A DNA stretch of 64,000 bases. Source: Bacillus sp. P14.5 (lineage in GTDB: Bacteria; Bacillota; Bacilli; Bacillales; Bacillaceae_B). Below the pieces are notes generated by a model. That model saw only the letters and a program-made list of their open reading frames with translations. It did no database searches and was not told the DNA's origin. The stretch's first letter is position 1, and each line of letters opens with the position of its first letter. Location of the stretch: contig NZ_NIJF01000095.1 in the NCBI RefSeq assembly GCF_003316765.1, positions 186,001-250,000 of the forward strand. Direction: 5' to 3'. A program made the translations under genes and the position numbers. Below are positions 59,461 to 64,000 of this stretch, piece by piece.

Positions 59461-59623
59461 CAATTTTTACAACTAACTAAATTTTAAAGACCATTTTATA
59501 ATTCAGAATAATCGGAAGGTATAAAGAAAATCTTTATGACTAGTGAAAGAATTTGGTGCTGAAGAGAGGAACAGTCAGTTTTTTTTAGGTCGAGGATTCA
59601 AAGAGAGGCTTTAGCCGCAGAGC

Positions 59624-59657
59624 AAACCACCGGTTCATACTGGTGGTTTTGTCTTTG
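59624..59657 (+). terminator. Orphan terminator hairpin
   Basis: AAACCACCGGT (59624-59634), loop TCAT, ACTGGTGGTTT (59639-59649), then TGTCTTTG. No gene ends nearby, so it may terminate a small RNA starting within 59470-59620; no RNA class recognised. Confidence 0.55.
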
Positions 59658-59691
59658 TGCAGTAGGTTTCTACAGGTATAGGCCATAAGAG

Positions 59692-59844
59692 ATGAAAATG
59701 AGGGGTTATGATTACTATGGTGGAACTGAGCAGCTCATACCAAGCAAGCTATACCTTCTCAAGAGCTTTGCGGAAGACTTCATGGAAGCTCCCGGGATAC
59801 TATTACAGCTGGATTTTTTTGTGGAGGAGGTCTTTAAAAGTTGA
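59692..59844 (+). CDS. Candidate small protein, 50 aa
   Basis: Opens with MKMRGYDYYGGTEQLI and ends DFFVEEVFKS; composition is protein-like (amphipathic helix KLYLLKSFAEDFMEAPG). The ribosome binding site is weak (ATAAGAG). No family recognised; could be a gene remnant. Confidence 0.25.
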   Translation: MKMRGYDYYGGTEQLIPSKLYLLKSFAEDFMEAPGILLQLDFFVEEVFKS

Positions 59845-60005
59845 TTAAGCGGAACTTGATCCCTGCAGCTGCCTGACAAAGCATTAATTAATGCATTTTA
59901 CTTAAAGCGATTTTAAAAAAACTGTCATCTTAAAATACCTAAGCCTTAGAAATTCAGTTAAAAAAGAAAAGAAAGGGAGGGAAATTTACACGGGAGGTTG
60001 AGAAA

Positions 60006-60149
60006 ATGAAGGTCTTTTTGGCTACATCGAATGATGGATTTTGTGATTCACTATGGAAATATTTCATGATTAGACAACCTTTTTATGAAATTTATGCTTC
60101 TGGGCTCCTAATATTAACCATTTTCAGAATTTCTTATATATTCAGTTAA
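60006..60149 (+). CDS. Candidate small membrane protein, 47 aa
   Basis: ATG at 60006 eight bases after GGGAGG. Encodes a soluble front (MKVFLATSNDGFCDSLWKYF) and a hydrophobic end (YASGLLILTIFRISYIF) that could span the membrane. Stop TAA at 60147-60149, just upstream of the subtilase promoter. No family recognised; the good ribosome binding site is the main support. Confidence 0.35.
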   Translation: MKVFLATSNDGFCDSLWKYFMIRQPFYEIYASGLLILTIFRISYIFS

Positions 60150-60163
60150 CGAGAGAAATCTGC

Positions 60164-60221
60164 TAGAATCCTATTATCAAGAGTCATTACATACTGTCAG
60201 CGCAGATATTCTATGACTCTT
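60164..60221 (+). promoter_or_regulatory. Subtilase promoter -10 and 5' leader stem-loop
   Basis: TAGAAT (60164-60169) with a weak TTCAGT at -35 (60141-60146, 17-base spacer) predicts a start near 60176. AAGAGTCAT (60179-60187) pairs perfectly with ATGACTCTT (60213-60221), so the mRNA would begin with a stem-loop, reminiscent of the stabilising aprE leader of B. subtilis. Confidence 0.55.
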
Positions 60222-60315
60222 GGCATCTATAAGAAAGGAGGGAAACTGTCGAAAGCTTGCACTAAGAATGAAGTGTAAAGATTTTCTCGAAAAAAAACAA
60301 AACGGAGGAATGTTT

Positions 60316-61530
60316 ATGAAAATCAAAAAAATTGCCGCCTTATCCCTTGCTGCATCACTTGCCATATTTCCAAGCTTCGGAGGAAGTGCATTTGCAAAGG
60401 ATTCAAACCCTCTAGAGAATGCTCCCAAAAATTCAGCAGTTAAAGTCAATCTTGAAAAAGGCAGTTATGCCAAAGGCGAAGTAATCGTCAAATTTAAAGA
60501 CAGCGTCAGTAAATCCAAGGAAGGAAGCGAATTGAAAAAACTGGGAGCTTCAGAAGTAACTGATTCTGATGCTGTTAAATCGGATTATAAGGTTTTGAAG
60601 GTTGGAAATGTTGAAGCGGTTGTAAAAGCACTGAGCAAAAATCCTAACGTTGAATACGCGGAGCCAAACTATAACTTTGCCTCGACTTGGACTCCTAATG
60701 ATACTTACTATCAAGGCTATCAATATGGTCCGCAAAACACTTATACGAATTTAGCGTGGGATGTAACTAGAGGAAGCAGCTCTCAGGAAATCGCAATCCT
60801 CGATTCAGGGGTTGACTACAACCATCCCGATCTGGCCAGCAAAACAATCCGTGGATACGATTTCGTTGACAATGACTATTACCCTATGGATTTAAATGGC
60901 CATGGAACTCACGTTGCTGGTACTGCGGCAGCCATAACTAATAACTCCAGAGGGGTAGCAGGGATGGCACCGAACACTAAAATTCTTGCTGTTCGTGTCC
61001 TTGATGCAAATGGAAGCGGATCTCTGAATGATATTGCCGATGGTATCCGGTATGCTGCCGATCAAGGAGCGGAAGTCATCAACCTGTCACTAGGCTGCGA
61101 CTGTAATACAACGACTCTAGAAAATGCTGTAAATTATGCTTGGAATAAGGGATCTGTTGTTATCGCTGCAGCGGGTAATGATGGAGTTTCCACGACATTC
61201 GAACCTGCTTCATATTCAAACGTCATTGCTGTAGGTGCTGTTGATTCGCGTGACCGCAGGGCTTCATTCTCTAACTATGGCTCTTGGGTAGATGTTACGG
61301 CACCTGGTGTGGATATCGCTTCAACTGTCCCTAACAATGGATACTCTTATATGTCTGGAACTTCCATGGCATCCCCTCACGTTGCGGGGCTTGCAGGATT
61401 ACTGGCCGGACAGGGACGCAGCAACTCGCAAATCCGTGCTGCCATAGAACAAACGGCAGATCCAATCAGTGGAACAGGAACTTACTTTGAGCACGGCAGA
61501 ATCAACTCTAACGATGCAGTAAGATACTAA
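60316..61530 (+). CDS. Secreted subtilisin-like serine protease (S8)
   Basis: 404 aa. Signal peptide (1-27, MKIKKIAALSLAASLAIFPS ending SAFA), I9 propeptide (about 45-115, KGEVIVKFKDSVSK to NPNVEYAEPNY), then the mature domain with the catalytic Asp in AILDSGVDYNHPDL, His in NGHGTHVAGT and Ser in SGTSMASPHVAG. ATG at 60316 is seven bases after GGAGG; the frame is open further upstream but without start signals. Layout resembles thermitase-type extracellular proteases; LSLGCDCNTT is an unusual Cys pair. Expected to be secreted by Sec and self-processed. Confidence 0.95.
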   Translation: MKIKKIAALSLAASLAIFPSFGGSAFAKDSNPLENAPKNSAVKVNLEKGSYAKGEVIVKFKDSVSKSKEGSELKKLGASEVTDSDAVKSDYKVLKVGNVEAVVKALSKNPNVEYAEPNYNFASTWTPNDTYYQGYQYGPQNTYTNLAWDVTRGSSSQEIAILDSGVDYNHPDLASKTIRGYDFVDNDYYPMDLNGHGTHVAGTAAAITNNSRGVAGMAPNTKILAVRVLDANGSGSLNDIADGIRYAADQGAEVINLSLGCDCNTTTLENAVNYAWNKGSVVIAAAGNDGVSTTFEPASYSNVIAVGAVDSRDRRASFSNYGSWVDVTAPGVDIASTVPNNGYSYMSGTSMASPHVAGLAGLLAGQGRSNSQIRAAIEQTADPISGTGTYFEHGRINSNDAVRY

Positions 61531-61543
61531 AATTCGAAAAAGG

Positions 61544-61577
61544 CAGTCCTAAACACTATGTTTAGGGCTGTTTTTTA
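61544..61577 (+). terminator. Terminator of the subtilase gene
   Basis: CAGTCCTAAAC pairs with GTTTAGGGCTG using a G-U pair, followed by TTTTTT. Confidence 0.9.
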
Positions 61578-61810
61578 TTGATGAGATTTAAAAAATATTG
61601 AAAGAAAGATGATAGAAGTTTAGAGTATAGAAGTTCCAAAACGGTGGGGTTTTTAGGATATTCCTGGGATGGGAAGAAAAAAATTTAATTCTGAAAAATC
61701 GCTTGAAAAATTAATACAATAAAGATTACATACATGTTAAAATTAGGAAACTTACTCTGCCAGATTTAGCTGATAATTTAAAATTTAGGTTTAAGAAGAA
61801 GGTATGCGGG

Positions 61811-62287
61811 ATGAAAAAATTGTTATGGATTGTATTACTTTCTTTTCCATTAATACTGGCCGCTTGTTCTCAAAGCAAAGAAGACAATGATGAATACCTA
61901 GGGGTGATTGGTGGAGGAGAAGCTTTTGATTATAGCTATCTTACCTTGAAAGAGAAAGAAGGATTCACATGGGAAATCGGTTATAAAGGGGAAACATCGT
62001 TTTTTAAAGAGACAGCTGTAAATGAAGATGATTTATTAAGCTTCATGGATGCGGTGAATTCTGCAAAAGCTCAGTTTTGGGAGCTCCTTGTTTCATTGAT
62101 CTACTTGGCAATCGTCGCTTTTTTAACTCTCTTTCTTTACCTGAAGAACAAAAACCTGCTGAGAGAGAGCGTTATCGTCATGGCTGTTTTTACAGGATTC
62201 GGTATATGGAATGCGGTTGATGTTTCCTTTGATTTAAATCTTTCTTTGGTTGCTCTTGAGACCAGCTTCAGAGTTCTGACAATCTAA
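61811..62287 (+). CDS. Predicted lipoprotein with membrane segments
   Basis: 158 aa. Lipoprotein signal peptide (MKKLLWIVLLSFPLILAACS) with lipobox LAAC at about 16-19, a short acidic extracellular part (about 22-88), then two membrane segments (ELLVSLIYLAIVAFLTLFLY, about 91-110, and VIVMAVFTGFGIWNAV). ATG at 61811. No family recognised. The 230 bases downstream up to the hydrolase contain GGGTACCAA facing TTGGTACTC but no gene. Confidence 0.65.
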   Translation: MKKLLWIVLLSFPLILAACSQSKEDNDEYLGVIGGGEAFDYSYLTLKEKEGFTWEIGYKGETSFFKETAVNEDDLLSFMDAVNSAKAQFWELLVSLIYLAIVAFLTLFLYLKNKNLLRESVIVMAVFTGFGIWNAVDVSFDLNLSLVALETSFRVLTI

Positions 62288-62521
62288 GAAAACAACGGGC
62301 AGCTTTGTTAGGGAAAGGGTACCAATTCGTTTTCGAAGTCTCTATAAAGGCTTTTAACTGAAGTAGTACGCTTCAGTCCGGTTACCTTTATCGGGGCAGC
62401 TTGATTTGGTACTCGCCTAATCCACATGGTTAAAGAAGAATAGCCGTAGCTTCTGTTTAATCAGAATTAAGAAATGAATTTGGAAAAGAGATATTTAACA
62501 CATAGTAAAGGCGGAGAGGGT

Positions 62522-63166
62522 ATGTTTAATGCAGTAACAAATTCGGTTGAAGGATATAAAGGGATGGAGGTCCCTTATTCCATTGTAAGCAAAAGTGAAG
62601 AGTGTAACAATATCGCCATCATTTTACCGGGGGCCGGCTATACTGTTCAATCACCTCTTCTGCATTTTTCAACAAGTGTATTTCTTAATAAGTCATTCGA
62701 TGTTTTACAGATTAATTACCGGTATAATGACAAGGCTTATGACGATTTCTCCATGCATGAAATATGTGAGGCCATCTCTTTTGATGTGAATTTAATTATC
62801 GATCATGTTTTTAGGGAAAACAGCTATGAAAATATTTATATTGCGGGGAAGTCATTAGGGACCATCCCGATGGGCGGAGTTTTAAAAAGAGATGAATTCA
62901 CCAACGCCAAGGCAATTTGGTTGACGCCTTTAATTCATAGAGAAGATGTTCTTAAATCCTTGATGGAAAGCAAAAATAAAGGCTTGCTATTCATCGGTGA
63001 TAACGATCCTTACTATACTTCCGAGAGATTTGAAAAAGCAAAACAGAACCCTAATGTCACAGCAAAGTTAATACCTGAGTCTAATCATATCCTGGAATAC
63101 AATGAGAAAACATTAGAGTCCATCGATGTTTTAAAAAGAATCATAACCGAGATTGATCGGTTTTAA
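62522..63166 (+). CDS. Alpha/beta hydrolase
   Basis: 214 aa. Nucleophile elbow in YIAGKSLGTIPMGG (G-x-S-x-G, Ser about 112), acidic residue in LLFIGDNDPYY (about 160-170), and His in PESNHILEYN (about 190). ATG at 62522, a few bases after GGAGAGGG, is preferred over 62474. Substrate unknown; the short length suggests an esterase or dienelactone-hydrolase-like enzyme. Confidence 0.82.
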   Translation: MFNAVTNSVEGYKGMEVPYSIVSKSEECNNIAIILPGAGYTVQSPLLHFSTSVFLNKSFDVLQINYRYNDKAYDDFSMHEICEAISFDVNLIIDHVFRENSYENIYIAGKSLGTIPMGGVLKRDEFTNAKAIWLTPLIHREDVLKSLMESKNKGLLFIGDNDPYYTSERFEKAKQNPNVTAKLIPESNHILEYNEKTLESIDVLKRIITEIDRF

Positions 63167-63220
63167 TAAAGTACTGCCAAGGGGGCTGACTACATAAAAA
63201 GTTGAGGAGGTGAAGGAAAC

Positions 63221-63727
63221 ATGCTTGGACTTCCAAGAGGCGAAGTATTTTTAGTGCCATGGAGTGAGAAGTGGGTGAGCGAATTTGAACGGGAAAGGAG
63301 ACGAATACAGGGTGTGCTGGGTAGCGGCCTGAAAGTCCACCATATTGGAAGCACTTCTGTTAAAGGCTTGAAAGCAAAACCGGTCATTGATATTGCTGTT
63401 GAAATAGAAAATTTTAGTGATGGAGAGAAGTTTGCTCAGCTTATTGAGGTGCTTGGCTATTCTTATAAAGGTACAAATATTCTGCCTGGCAGGCACTATT
63501 TTAACAAGGGCGAACCCAGAACCCATCAAATACATATGTATCAGAAGGGTAGTCAATACCTGATCGAGCAGCTCAAATTCTGTGATCACCTGAGAAGCAA
63601 TGAACAGGACAGGAAAAACTATGAGAGGCTGAAAATACAATTAACACAACAAAACAACCAGGATAAGCATCAATATGCTGAAGATAAAACAGAATTTGTG
63701 ATGGAAGTTTTGAGGAAAATCTTATAG
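63221..63727 (+). CDS. GrpB/UPF0157 family protein (nucleotidyltransferase-like)
   Basis: 168 aa. Typical UPF0157 pattern: VPWSEKWVSEFERERRRIQG, HHIGSTSVKGLKAKPVIDIA (nucleotidyltransferase-like GS and DxD region, here VIDIAVEI), and NEQDRKNYERLK near the end. ATG at 63221 after GAGGAGG. Often accompanies GNAT or hydrolase genes in Bacillus; function not established. Confidence 0.88.
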   Translation: MLGLPRGEVFLVPWSEKWVSEFERERRRIQGVLGSGLKVHHIGSTSVKGLKAKPVIDIAVEIENFSDGEKFAQLIEVLGYSYKGTNILPGRHYFNKGEPRTHQIHMYQKGSQYLIEQLKFCDHLRSNEQDRKNYERLKIQLTQQNNQDKHQYAEDKTEFVMEVLRKIL

Positions 63728-63836
63728 CTAGGCTTGAGCTTAACTTCCTGAGAAATCTGCTGGCAGAAGCGTACAATCATCCTCTCACCTATAGGAATGA
63801 ACATTTCTATTATATGCAGTCAATTGAGGTGTAAAA

Positions 63837-64000
63837 GTGCAAAATAAATTCATCAGGGGGACATTCTTTTTAACAGCGGCGACCCTGATATCCAAAGTTC
63901 TGGGTTTTATATATATCATTCCATTTACTGCTCTTGTTGGAACACAGGGCTTTGCTCTCTACGGTTATGCTTACGGTCCATACACCATACTTTTAAGTAT
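63837..64000 (+). CDS. MOP-superfamily membrane protein (SpoVB/YtgP-like flippase), partial
   Basis: Only the first 54 codons are inside the window: GTG at 63837 after GAGGTG, then MQNKFIRGTFFLTAATLISK, VLGFIYIIPFTALVGTQGFA, LYGYAYGPYTILLS. This is the typical start of polysaccharide/lipid II flippase-like proteins (YtgP, SpoVB). Downstream part not seen, so the subfamily is uncertain. Confidence 0.75.
   Translation, partial: MQNKFIRGTFFLTAATLISKVLGFIYIIPFTALVGTQGFALYGYAYGPYTILLS

Overview
The window is chromosomal DNA of a low-to-mid GC, endospore-forming Firmicute of the Bacillaceae (Bacillus sensu lato). It carries cotE, spoVS, spoVK, a minor SASP, rny, ymdB, hfq and glnRA, mostly in the order known from the ymfF-to-glnA segment of Bacillus subtilis. 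Most genes lie on the + strand, each group closed by an intrinsic terminator.

Layout: 1-3.9 kb, end of a BMP-family nucleoside ABC transporter operon (nupN, O, P, Q). 4.3-10.6 kb, ymfF/ymfH/ymfI (linked to elongation factor P modification), ymfJ, ymfK and a RodZ-like ymfM. 10.7-17.7 kb, pgsA, cinA, recA with a LexA box, rny, ymdB, spoVS. 18-23.5 kb, an M19 dipeptidase, miaB-ymcA, a small basic protein, a methyltransferase, cotE. 24-29.5 kb, a VOC protein and mutS-mutL. 30-34.3 kb, the glycerol regulon (glpP, glpK, glpD) with a cre box and two antitermination leaders. 34.6-41.3 kb, GNATs, a methyltransferase, a DUF948 protein, T-box-controlled trpS, a SASP, an FAD oxidase with a half-size MFS protein. 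42-46 kb, miaA, hfq, spoVK. 46-53 kb, an accessory sigma-54 locus: broken enhancer-binding regulator, palindromic putative enhancer site, a GG-N10-GC promoter, YfcC-type transporter, isoaspartyl dipeptidase and a class III aminotransferase. 53.7-59 kb, TRIC-type channel, hflX, ynbB, glnR-glnA. 59-64 kb, small ORF candidates, a secreted subtilase, a lipoprotein, a hydrolase, a GrpB-family protein and the start of a MOP-family flippase.

Three things stand out beyond the genes. (1) Five tandem arrays with unrelated sequences (24.4, 29.5, 41.3, 51.3 and 59.3 kb) share nearly the same 52-53 bp period; three of them also share one stem-loop geometry with a 13-nt loop. They lie between co-directional genes, four of them downstream of an intrinsic terminator. 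I do not recognise this as a described element class. (2) Five copies of a 150-390 bp MITE-like element with GGCTCTTTTCG-type inverted ends and 8-bp target duplications; one provides the glpK stop codon, one sits between the trpS T-box and trpS, one holds a GC-rich palindromic repeat. (3) Seven genes (ymfK, cinA, miaB, mutL, the sigma-54 regulator, trpS, one GNAT) are broken by eight single-base deletions, all in A/T homopolymers of 5-8 bases, which looks like uncorrected long-read or pyrosequencing error more than real decay. All coordinates were read by eye; no alignment or database search was possible.
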